This document shows, in pieces, positions 1-12,100 of a stretch of DNA of 64,000 nt; position 1 is the first letter of the stretch, and each line of letters begins with the position of its first letter. Position numbers and translations under genes: made by a program. The notes beneath the pieces were generated by a model, which saw only the letters and a program-made list of their open reading frames with translations, was not told the DNA's origin and ran no database searches. The DNA is from Certhia americana (Eukaryota > Chordata > Aves > Passeriformes > Certhiidae): the NCBI GenBank assembly GCA_018697195.1, contig CM031858.1, forward strand, positions 128,225,133 through 128,289,132. The letters are read 5' to 3'.

Positions 1-110
1 CATGGCATGATATTACATAAATACTAAGAGGGTTAAAAATTCCTGGACTTTTCTTTTTGAGCAGTACTGAAAACTACCCACTAACCCATTATGCCTGTAA
101 ATAAACTTAC

Positions 111-188
111 CATTATTTCTGTGTATTCCGATAGCTTTGAGTCTTCAATCTGCTTATTTGCTTTCTGTAATAAATCTTTCAAGAAGCT
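111..188 (-). CDS. CALB1: CALB1 coding exon 6
   Basis: The exon is 78 bp (26 codons, residues 126-151), starting [18 protein letters not shown] and ending EYTEIM. The acceptor is TTTTAACAG and the donor ATG|GTAAGT, a near-perfect consensus. It encodes the exit helix of EF-hand 3 and the linker to EF-hand 4. The next exon, which should begin with the EF-hand 4 loop, is not found in bases 1-110, so it lies outside the window. Confidence 0.95.
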
Positions 189-3100
189 CTGTTAAAATAA
201 ATAGAGTAATAGGTGAATTTTTATCTACAGTTCATGAAATGTTTAATTTGCTAACTTCAGATTAAAGTAATGGGAAGTACCATTTTACTTCCACTTTAGT
301 ATCAACTACTGAAGTTCCAAACAAGTAGGAAAAAATTAGTTATTAACAGCTAAGAATGCAAGTTTCTTTTGGTAAGTTTAAGTATATTGTGTCTTATTTG
401 GAAAAAGTAACCAATAAAACTTCCTGCATTGTATGCCATTTGTTGTATTGTGAATTTGGAAAAAAGTTTGGCTTTCAAGTATACTGCATCTTAATAAGCA
501 CTATCAGTAAACTAAACTAATTAACCTTGGGTCTCCTTGAAAACTTGTCTGCCTAATCACTTCTTGCAGCATCGGAACAATTTTTACAGAAAGGATCAAT
601 GATTAATTGAGTTTTGTCCTTGCCTATGGCAGTACCTGATGCTCAAAGTGAACATTGCTTCTTCCTACCTTGCATTTTAAATGTGTGCAGCCAATTTCAT
701 TGCATTTTTGAATGAGAATTTGATGTCACATAACTTGAAACACCAGACATTTTTACTTAAAAAAATAAGATTGTTTCCACCCATTCAGTCTTTTAAATTT
801 CTGTACTATATCAGTGACATCAGAAGAAGGAAGATACAGAACTGTAAAGCAAGGGCATTACAAGACCTGATGGAGGACTTAATTCCTGTCATTAATTGGA
901 GTGTCATTATCTTTGTGGAATTTTTGGCCACAATTCAAGATAGAAAATGGGAGGGTTTATAAAATATGTACTTGTATATCTGGACCTAAATGCAAACATG
1001 TCAATAGTTGTATGACTAACACCCACTATAGTTCTTTTAGCCTGACCCCCTCGATGCTGGAGACCCTTCCTGGTAGCTCGTATAATGAAGAACACAACTG
1101 AAATGTTCTGAATGGAAGTTACAGAAACATGTTTAATCTTGTGAGCTTCAGTGGAAAATAGAAACTGGAAGGGAAATTAAAAAGCTATTCAGTCCATATC
1201 TCAAGAAAGGCTTCTATCTATCTAAACTTCCTGAATTACTCTCTGATTTGAGCTATTGCCAAACCTTTTCCAAATACAGTCAGTGATGAAGAGTCTGCCT
1301 CCCCCTTAGACAATATATTCTACTGCCATTGCTATTGTTGGAAAGTTTTCCTGATTTCCAGCTTGAATTTCACTTACGAAGTTGTAAGTGGGTGTACTCC
1401 TCCCATAGCAAATACTTAAAAATGTTTGGGCTTGCCAAGAAATACTGATCTAAAAATAAAACTGGACATTAATGTATTATTTTCAGTGTTAAAATGGCCT
1501 CTTTCTCTGAGGCAAATGAAACCTCACAGCACAATAGAGATGAACCGTTAGAGATTCAGTTAAAACATCTTCATTCTTCAGCTGCCCCTCAATCAGCCCT
1601 GCCCTTTAAAATCTATTTTAAAATATAGCAGTCAGCAGGCATCATCTAACAGCTGGAGAGTTCTCAAGTGCTACCTTTTCCTGATCCTGCCAACTTTAAA
1701 TACACTGATCTGGTGCAACCAGTCAGCAGAAGAATGGGCTTGTCTGCCTGAGGGTTACCCTGAGCTTAGATCCTCAACAAATGTCACACAGATATCAAAC
1801 TCAAAAGAGAGAGGGAAGAGGGAAAGAGATGTGAATCTTCTGTCATGGATTCCTTTTCTCAGCAGAAGAACAGTAAAGATTTTGAACAGTTTGATCTCCT
1901 GGTGCTTTATATAAAACTTACATCGCTCTTCTTCATACCACATATGGACAAAACAGTCCAAATTATATGAATAAACACTGCTAGATCTTTCTCTTGCTCA
2001 GAATTGCTTTGATTCCTTTGAATCACTACAATAATGAATCAAATGCAGCTGAACTGTGGAAAATGGCACCTTTCTACTCAGAAAGCTGTTGTATATGAGC
2101 ATCTCTGCCACGAAGAAAGGCAGAGAGAATTGGGATGCTTCAGCTTGGAGAAGAGGAGCTTCAGGAGAACATCATCAAAGTATACAAATACTTCAAGGGA
2201 GGGTGTAAAGAGGATGGAGCTAAGCTACTGACAGGACCAGAGGCAATGGCACAAAGTGAAACACAAAATGTTCCCTCTGAGCATCAGGAAACACATTTTC
2301 ACTGCAAGGATGACACAGCACTGGCACAGATTGCCCATGGAGGCTGTAGAATCCTCATTCTTGGAGACATGCAAAGGCCATCTGAACTAGGTCCTGGGAA
2401 ACTGGCTCCTGGGTGCTCTGCTTGAGCAGAGGGGTTGGACCAGATGACTTCCAGAGGCTCCTAACTACCACCCTGTGATTCTATGACACTAACTTAGAGT
2501 TGACAAATTGATGTTGGTTGTATGACTAGGGAAATAAAATCACTCTTGTTTCAAGATTTCTTAACTGTGCAAGGCTGGGATGGCTAGTGGTATAACCTCA
2601 ATTCTGCTTTTATTTGTGCATATTAAAGCTGATACCAAAATCCTACTAGGTTAACCAAGCAAAGGCAGCACAATTCCATTTGTGTTAGTCTAACAGTATT
2701 ACAGCTCTGTAATTTGTAAATTACAAATTAAAATTGTAAATTACAATTAAAATTGAAGGGTCACATGGTACTTGAGACAGCATCAACTGGCCATCAGCAT
2801 AGTGATTAATAGTAATGATGCTCTAAAGAAAAAACACAACAAAGCAGCTCTTTTCCCTAAGAGGCCAAAAAGATAACCAACATAGCTGTCAGAGACTCAT
2901 CTTAGTTTCTTAATCTTTCTTATTTCTAAGCTACCTGTTATCCTAAGTCATTTGATACCAACACTGATCTGAATTAAAACATGGCTTAAAAAAACATTGA
3001 TCAGATTAGAGTTTCACTTTAAGTAATTTACTGGTGATAAAAACATCAGCTAATTGTATTGCATTTTTTACCATGTTTGAAATGCAAAAACGTGCACAGG

Positions 3101-6100
3101 TGGGTATCTGAAGAAAGAGAGAGCAGCACAGGCTGTAATCTGACACGTGTTCTCATGTTGTGCATGCTGATAGGTACTGGTTTACCTTAAGTTCCTCAGA
3201 ATCAATGAAGCCACTGTGGTCGCTGTCATATTTCCTCCATGTCTGCAATCAGAATGTGAATGCTTTAATGATATGTTTATGGTAAACAGGTCTTTGATGG
3301 TTTTACAACAGGCACCTTTTCATACTGTACCTGCATGAAATCTTCACTTGACTTTAGTTGCTGGCATCTGAAGAACAACAGGAAATTCTCTTCTGTTGGC
3401 AATACCTGAGCAAGCTGTAATAGAATTTCAGAAAGATTAAATTTTGGCTCTTCATTAGACCAGCTAAGCCAGTAATGTAGCATGAAGATTTATAAAAGCA
3501 TATGAAATTCTTTTTGCTCATCCTGCTGCAGCTGTAGTGTGGCACACTTGGAAGCTTCATCCTGCTAGCTGAAGTGTTTGGAAGATGCCTCTGAAAGGCT
3601 TCTGGCTTGCAGCTTTGTCAGAGTCATCAAGGTCAAACAGAACTTGAGGTCTGAGAGAATGGAGTGAGGTAGCACTTTGCCAAATGGGTAGCTGGGGAAA
3701 AGGAAAAAATTCACCCATGCAGAATTAGGATCTGTATTAAAATCCATTGAATCAGCATGAAGGGAAAGCATAATACAAGGATTCACAGAGGAAAAGTGGG
3801 AACGAGTGTGAATTAGAAAACTGAGAAATATCGACTACTCATAGATACCAAGGAAGAGAAAGAAATAAAGAACACTAACATGAAGAACATGCGTGTAACA
3901 TAAACGGTTAAATATAAGGAAAGGCCAGGAAAAAAAAAAATAGGGAGGGTAAGGGATGGCAGTTCTCATTTGTCAGTCACAGAGATGTGTTCAAAAAGAG
4001 CTATAAATACCAGAAAGAAATCAAGAGGGCTTTTAGCCCTGCAAAACCAGGGATGGTTCTTCCAATGCCTCTTCTCTACAAAAGGCTTTTTTAAAATCAG
4101 ACATTATTGTACTGATTATTGAAAATGTTCATTTACTATAACTCAATTTTGGCAAGTGACAAATGTAGAAGATGGAAAGTATGCTGTATAATTTAATGTA
4201 AAATCATGATTTGTTTCTAACAAAAGCCCAATTTTCTTTTCCATCCTCAAAATGTATGAAATATGTTTTGATTAAAAAAACCTTTTTACTTGAAGAATAG
4301 ACCAGCTGTGCTTACTATGAAGAAAATGGAGTAAGACAGATTTCTTAGCTACATTCTTTTATGTAAAATGACATCTGCAGACTTTCTGGAGTCCCATCTC
4401 AAAATTTTGATACAAATTTTTGTTTTTCTGCCTTTGTTTCACACCCTCAAATCTTTTGTTCTGCTTATTTCAGTGCTATTGCCTAATTGCTGAGCTTTCT
4501 TATTGGGAACCAGCAGAACCAAAAGTGACTTCAACTCTCACCCCACAGACTCAACAAAGTTAGGGAGGCATATCTCTTGTTTCTCTAAAATCATATATGA
4601 AAGGAATCAGTTAAATTCTTTTAGTGTTGGTACAACTGAAAAGACACATCAGAGCACTCTCCTTACAGAAGCGGTGCAGTTGATGACAGGCTGTCAGGCC
4701 CATCAGAGCGCTTTTGCTAAGTGGCTGATCGTGAAATCAAAATCAACCTAAGAAATGTATTTTTGTCAGCAGCTTTCAAAACCTACTCCATCATAAACAG
4801 CATATACACATAAGGGTAAGTACATATTTATGTGTACGCAATAGCTAAATGTGTATAACTTTAGTCCTGGTGTACGAAAAAATGTCTTTATTTCTCTCAC
4901 GACAGAAAAGCTTTGATTTTCAGAGTACATTCCTATTTAACAGCAAATGTTGAATGGAAGAACTATTTAGAATAAAAAAAGGTTGGGACAAATGACTGAT
5001 TATAACAATGAGAAAGGATTTGCTTGTGTGGAAAATATAAATAAGATGTCATTCAATGACATAGCTAACTCCTGTGAATTTTGCAAGGGCACCGTAAAAT
5101 AGTAACTGTCCAAAGAATCATTAACAGCTTATTAGCAGTACCAAACCGTATTTGAGACACAGAATATATTACCTCTGGAAGAAAATTACCTTATTTTAAG
5201 CTATACCTCTCACCCTTTGTAAATCTCAAGGGAAAATATTAAATTGCTTTTTGTGGAAAACTTTGCAGTATTAAAGGCATGAACAGATTGTGTGGAAACT
5301 GGTTCACCTTCCCAGTCCCGGTTTTATACCACTACCAGGAAGAAAGATGGAAACCTGGTGTGAAATTAAGTGATGACTTCTTTGTGGGGACTTTGAGCAC
5401 GTTTGAGTAAGTGTGCAGACCACTGCAAGTCTGTGTATGGCAGCAATAGTAGTTTAGTGAGCCTTGAGCTTTTCTGCTTTTATGAAGAACGTTGGTTATC
5501 TCTGGATTGCAAATAACAAAGGACAACTACAAAACCTGAGACTGGTTTGACTCCTCTCTGGTCAGCTGCAGGTTGAGGTGTGTCTCTATAAGTTACCTTG
5601 CAGAAAAAATACTCTCAGTACCTAAAACAATATCAGAACTATCTTCTAGAGTTTGTTCTCTAAGTAAACTCCATTGATATTTAATGCTATTTAAAATTCA
5701 TTTCACCGGATAGAGTGAATTTGCTTTTCAAAATCCCATAATAGAGCATGGGAGTACAAAGAATATTTTAGGCTAATAAGTAGTCAATTTTATGGCAGCA
5801 GTAATCTTCAAATAATTTGAATGTAAAATTGCTGCAGTTCTGAGTTTTGAAACCTTGGGTTTCACAGCCACATTTTAGTAAAAGCATTGGTCTCAATGAG
5901 TACAAAAGGTGAATTCAAGGTCTCTTACACAATATCAAGAAAGTGGGCAGGTCAGGTTCTGCCTTTAGCTGGAGGACACTGGATAATAGCCAGCAAACTA
6001 ACTGCAGTGTGCTTGCAAGACAGAATCAACACTTAATCTGAGCTGAAAATCCACTTCTTCCTCTCTGAAGCCACCCAGGCCTCCTCTTTATCTCAGTTAA

Positions 6101-9100
6101 CAGACCTTTCCTGAAAACTCATTATTGGCTGGCACATGCTTTGTCACATGCTGGGTGTTCATTTTGAGGGCTGGGAGTCTGAATGGCTTTACATAAGTTT
6201 TCTTAAACAGCGTTCACACAATTTTCAGAAAAACTATTTGATGTACTATATAAATGAGTACAATCTGGAATTACTGGATACTTTTTTTTTTTTTTTAATA
6301 CAAGGAAGGAGAATCAAGTCCAAGTACCAGCTTTAATATCATACTGCACTGCACGTACCACACATTTCATGAGTCCCATCAGCAGTTTCCAAATCAAGCT
6401 GCTTGCTGATGTAAGGGAAACAAAATATAGCTATTGGGTTTGGAAACTGCTATATTAAGGGAGAAAGTCCCTTCAGTCACTGAACTCCATACTATCACTA
6501 TTCAGTTGCTTCAGTGGATACTGAGCATGCTTGGCAATTCACTGGGGATGTTGAGCCTTATCAGACCCTATTGGCTTTGCTCATCTTCCTTCATTAAGTC
6601 AATATCAGAATCAGAAATAGAATTGTAAAGGTAAAACTTCCTTATCTTTCCTAAGTGAAGAAGCACAGTCTTTTTCAGGCACTGTTCACACATTCTTCTT
6701 TCATCAGTGCTTGTTATACAGATACTAAAAAAGTCTAATTTAAATAAAATTCTTCAATAACAAATAAATCAGCCTTTGTTAGTCCAAAACAAAAAAAAAA
6801 TGTTATACCAAATAGACACTACTTCTTTCTAGATGCAAAGCTATTTGATAAATGCTGAGTATTGTTAAAAGATGCATTTTTAAAAGTTAATTGTGGCTGC
6901 AAGTGGAACAAATTGTTCATGTATCTGTAGTAGTTTACTCATTATTACATATGCCTTTAAACAAGTATATAAAATTCAGACACATGACAGAGGAGAAAAA
7001 GTATCTTGAAATGATCTATGGTATCAGGAGTGATACTTTCTATTGACTTCTACAGACTCTATTCAGTCCTCTGTTTTAAAATTAGATACTGACCCAAAGC
7101 TGGTCACTGTAGAAATTTTGCAGGCCTGGCTTGTTTCCAGCTGTTTCTTAATTAGCTCTCTAGGTCAGATTTCTTATTATCCGGAAAAAAATATAATATC
7201 ATTTAATAATAAAACCGCAGTCTCACTGCACTCTGAGTGACATAAAGGAGTTGTTGATTTAAGCTCAGAGAAGTGACTTCTCAAACTGTAAGCTCACGAA
7301 CACTCCTTTTTGACTTGCAGTGCTGAAGAGTGAAATTCAGAGAAAACAACGGTTCCCCCCTTCCTAGCAAGTTGTCTAAGTTATACAATTGTTGAGCAGC
7401 TGTACGAGGAGAAGCTGGTTATCTTTAGCCTCTTCAGAAAATGGAAGTAAAGAATGTGAGAATTTTCTGCCTGCAGTTCTGTTGAAGTTCAAGAAAGGAA
7501 ATCCTAAGAAATTCTTTCTTAGTCATGATTAGCACGCTGACTAACCATATTTGAGGTTTTTTAGAATAGACCACATACAGTGACTGCCCAATTAAGTTCA
7601 TTCAGATGTTAACATCACTATTAGAAATGGTGACGGAGCATGAGTTCAAAATCACAGGTAGCACTACGTAACTTTTCATCGAATTACCTTTTTAGTTTAA
7701 ATTTCTAAAACAGAACTTGTATATGCTTTGTAGAAAACCTAAATTGCTGTTAATGCTTATTTGTATTGAATAAAGAGAGAAAAGTTAAAGGATGTGGTGA
7801 AATGTCTGGAGTGTCGTCAGGAATACATTACTTGTTAATGAAAAAAGTTTCATTAGTGAAAAGAAAAAAAGATTTAAGGGCAAGAAAGAAAATACTCTCT
7901 GTATCTAAAAATCTAAAGTATTGGCATGCTTGCATTGTTCTGTGCTAAAAGTATTTCTTGAAGTAAAGTTACAAGATAACTGTCTTACCTCAACTATACC
8001 TATTTTTCCATCAGTAGACTTTCCGTATTGGTCCACAAAAGCTTTCATTTCAGGTGTTAAATCCTACAAAGTTACAATGATAGAATCATTACTTTAAAAA
8101 TACAAGAAACATATGTAAACATACTTGAATAATCTATTATTTTCCAAATAATATACGACATTTAATGAAGTAGTCACACATTGCAACTACACTCATCAAG
8201 TTTAAATGAAAATGAGCATTGGCTTTTGTAATAAATAATGTCATTCTGATAAATTTTACTTCCTAGAGAATTATATTATAGCTGGTGTGAATGATTGGCA
8301 TCTAAATGCTTAGAATGCTATTTTAGTTTACAGAATGAAAAAATTATAAAGACAGATGTGTTGGAAGATGTGTATAACAGTTCCTTTGTTTAAGATGGTG
8401 ACAGTAAAGTTCATAGGCAATTATTACTCAATTTTCTCAGTTTTCATTTTTAAATTAGTAGCTTTAGAATTAGACAAGATAAGAATCTTTCAAAATAAGG
8501 AAAAAATTTCAGAACACCAAAATAGTCTTTCCACATCTTTGAGTGGATTTTTCCTGAACAATGGATGCTATTTTAGTCTTAAAAGATCTCATCACAATAT
8601 CATATTTTTCACTGTTTAGTATTTGGTTATCATGGAAACAGAGTCAAAATGTCACTGCTTAAATGCAGAAAGGGAGATTTATGTGGGAGAAAACTTTAAG
8701 CAGTACCTTAAACCTGACAGAATAAAGCCATCATATTGTCCAAATTATGGTCCCTGCTATACATCTGTTCTCTAAAGACTATTCGCATTCTAGGCAACGG
8801 TAAAAAGTGCCAGCCTTGGGGTAAATATCTAAGTATTTGACTTCACACTTCAACTTGACCTGCCTTTCTTTGATATGAGATGTCATCAACTTACAAAACT
8901 GATTTAACTTTTAATTTTCAGTGCATTTCTTAGAGTTGGAAGCTAGTGAAACCATTCAGCAAGAATAGGGCTACAGTTATATGGAAACAATGGACAATTC
9001 TACAGTTATAGGTGAAGTTACATCAGACTTTGGAAATTAAAGGTTTAGTTGTTATAATAGATCAGATTATATGGGACCTAAGTGATTTTCTCATTGGAGA

Positions 9101-12100
9101 CAGAGAGACTCTCAGCTGTACAAAGTCTGTTGTAGCCTGTCCCAAATTTCACCTGCCAAAGCTAACTTAAATGTCAGTTCCTTGTAGCTGATACAGTCAC
9201 GGCCTAGTATCCTATTTCTGTCAAAGTCATCCATAGCAGGTTAGTAATTTGCCGTGGCTTTAATTAGAGATGTGGTTATTAATATAATGGACTTCAAAGT
9301 CACCTTTCATCTAATGATCCCAAAGTGGGGACAAGTTTGCTTAGCAGAGAGAATGGAGAATTAGACACTTGGATTTTAATTAGTCCTGGTTAAATATTTT
9401 ACTAATCTTTCTAATAGCAGCTCTGCAGTGCCGGACAGTATCCAGCCTTTGAAGGAGGCACAGTTGACTACAGGTTAAACAAAACAGGAAACTTATCCTT
9501 TAGTTCATTATTTAGAAATTATGGTGAGTTTTTCGGTTTTCCCTTCACTTGCTCATGAGCTGCTTGAAGAGTTATTTGCATCATGTTATTCAAATAAATA
9601 TTTTTGGTCAAAAAAACTTACCTAAATTTAACCAAGTCTAGTCCTAAATCTGATACAGGATGCAGTGCTCAATTTTTAAAACGAAGAAACTTGCCCTTCA
9701 TGCCTCAGAAAAGGTACTTTTCTGACAAGTGGAAAAAATTAGCTTTTCTTGATATGATTTGAAAATGTAAGGATAGTTGGCACTATGGAAACACAATTTT
9801 ACTCATAAATAACATAGTTCTGTGGAGAAATATTGTCATTATCTGTATAGGCAGGGAAATTGAAAAACAAATGTGGAATAGCTCAGTCAAGATCCACCTA
9901 TTGAAACTCCATCAACCTCTGCGTCGGTCACTTCTACCCCAGAGTTTCTTTTGGCAGCTGGCATACCCAAATAGAGAATGTATTGCATGAATGTGGGTGA
10001 CAATAAGCAGAAGCTATGTTTATACACTTTTGTAGCTTTTATCTTTGAAAAAGAGTTCCCTTTAACATGGCTGAAGTTATACCAGATCAATTCAGTATCT
10101 GCCATAACGCATGAAGCAGAAAGTCCTAATGTTACCAAAGCCCAAGCACTAAAACTTCTGAGCAGACATTCCCCCCCCTTTCAGCGGGGCTAGCCTGAAT
10201 CAAGCTGCACGCTACCTCTCTGTCTGAGAAAACTCAGCTGTGAAAGTAGAGGCTTACTGAGTGGATTAATTCAAGGATTAGCATCAGAACATAATTAGAA
10301 CAGTTCTGTAGTTGGGAAGAATATTGGGAAATATTAAACCATCCTATTCAATGACACCATCAATGTGATTCTTTAATGCATGTGGCATGACTGATGAAAA
10401 ATCCAGCTATAAAGAATGCATAATTGAATATTTCAAAAATACTGAGCAGACGAGTGACCTGAAATCCAGAAGTTAATGATGACAAAGAAGCTTTGGGGTG
10501 TTAAAAGAAGGACAGACAAGGAAATGACATATAACCTACACTAGTTTCTCAATGTGTCCCTTCTGGCAAAAGAATAGATATTCAAAGATACTGAATTAAT
10601 ATCCCGTGAGACAAGAAATGAGCTAATGAGATGCTTGTTTAGCAAATGAGCCTTCAAATGCAAGAATCAGGTTAGATTTGAAACCTAAGATGACATATAG
10701 CTGTACTCCAGAGCCCATGGACCAGGTGCTGAATTTGGTTTTGCTACCGTAGATTGCTCTTTTCAGCAGAACACTCCAAAGCTAGGTTTGAATCAGAGAA
10801 ACAAGACAGAAAAAATTAAACATCTGAACATTTTTAGAATACAGTGTCAGATACTGGTAGGAGTTATTTAAATTATAAGGTTTGTAGCAGATAAGAATAA
10901 TCCTACTAGGGTTTCTGTGTTGCTTTGATTTTAAGAGATAAGGCTCTTTTAAGAGCCTATGTTTTTAAGAGATGCACACTTGCTTCAAGAGAGAAAGCAT
11001 CCTGACCTTAAAACTTTAAATATTTTTTTACCTTGAGCTTCTAATTAATTTTTAACTACTCAATAATATATTAGCATTTCTACTGACAATGCCATTCATA
11101 CTAAATATAAGAGCTTTAATATCTTCTTTCTACTGAGCAAACTGAAGTTTCCTGCACTTTAACATAGAAAAGAGATTTGTTCTGTTGCAATACTTCAAAT
11201 ATATTGAAATTGTTTAATCTTTTCTGTGAAATAAAAAAATAAAAATCTTTTCCTTCTAAAAAACCCCACATGCATTTCCCAATTTTCTGTTTTGTTTTGG
11301 GTCTTTTTAACTTCAATTTTGCTTTATTTTATTTTTAATTTTAGTTTGAACTTCTGCTCAGGAAAATGAGAGCCTACACCAATGTCTCTAATAAGAACTG
11401 CTCCCTAGACTGCAGTAACATTAGAGGCATTGCTGAGAGACAGATTTTCATATGCGTAAAGTTTCTATTCATACAATTTATGTGATACAAATTTACACAA
11501 AAACAATTAAGGTTCATAGTAATTATTTTTTTCTGCATTTAGGTCTCAAATAGGAACTTTCGAAGTTAATTATTAAAAAGCTGTTTCTCAATTTGGAGAC
11601 ATTCTTATTATGAACTATTAATCTATTTCCTCCATGCACACATCATCTACTTAAATTTTTTTCTTTTTTTCTGTTTCTTCAGAAGTCTTTTAGCAGATTC
11701 ATTTAGACCAATTCCATTAAGTTATATATTGGGCTTTGATGCTAAAAGTGGCTGCATTTTTACACAGAATCTTTAATTTATTTCTTTCTCCCTTTTTCCT
11801 CCTGCATGGGTATATTTTACAGGAAATTAATAATTTGTGTCTCGATAACTCACACACAGAAGCGTTTTGACAACACTGTCAAAAACTTTGCTGTCTCCCC
11901 GTGCCATTTAAACAGCCAGGATTTGTTACTTCTAGACCCAGTGATGAGCAATAAGTGTTTAGGAGTCATCTGCAGATCTATTTAGTGACCACCAAGGGGC
12001 AGAAATGCATTTCAGCCCGTGCTGCCCATTAGGTGTGAAATTAAAAGAGTCCAACTACCCTGAAGTGTGGGGTTTCTCTTTTCTTTTTCATTCTCTTTTT

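Larger units (their letters stand above)
189..3185 (-). other. CALB1: CALB1 intron 5
   Basis: This intron is about 3.0 kb and AT-rich. It contains a CR1 3' fragment in the opposite orientation to the gene (about 2095-2489), an older CR1/L3-like relic (about 1172-1390) and a palindromic AT patch (2709-2755). I see nothing else. Confidence 0.9.

Noticed and set aside
1..110. Search for CALB1 exon 7
   Set aside because: No sequence encoding the EF-hand 4 loop is present; intron 6 simply continues past the window edge.
9838..9900. Faint MIR-like SINE (reverse complement), with similar patches near 28030-28125 and 63748-63785
   Set aside because: Only scattered word matches to the MIR 3' region; too diverged to call without an alignment.
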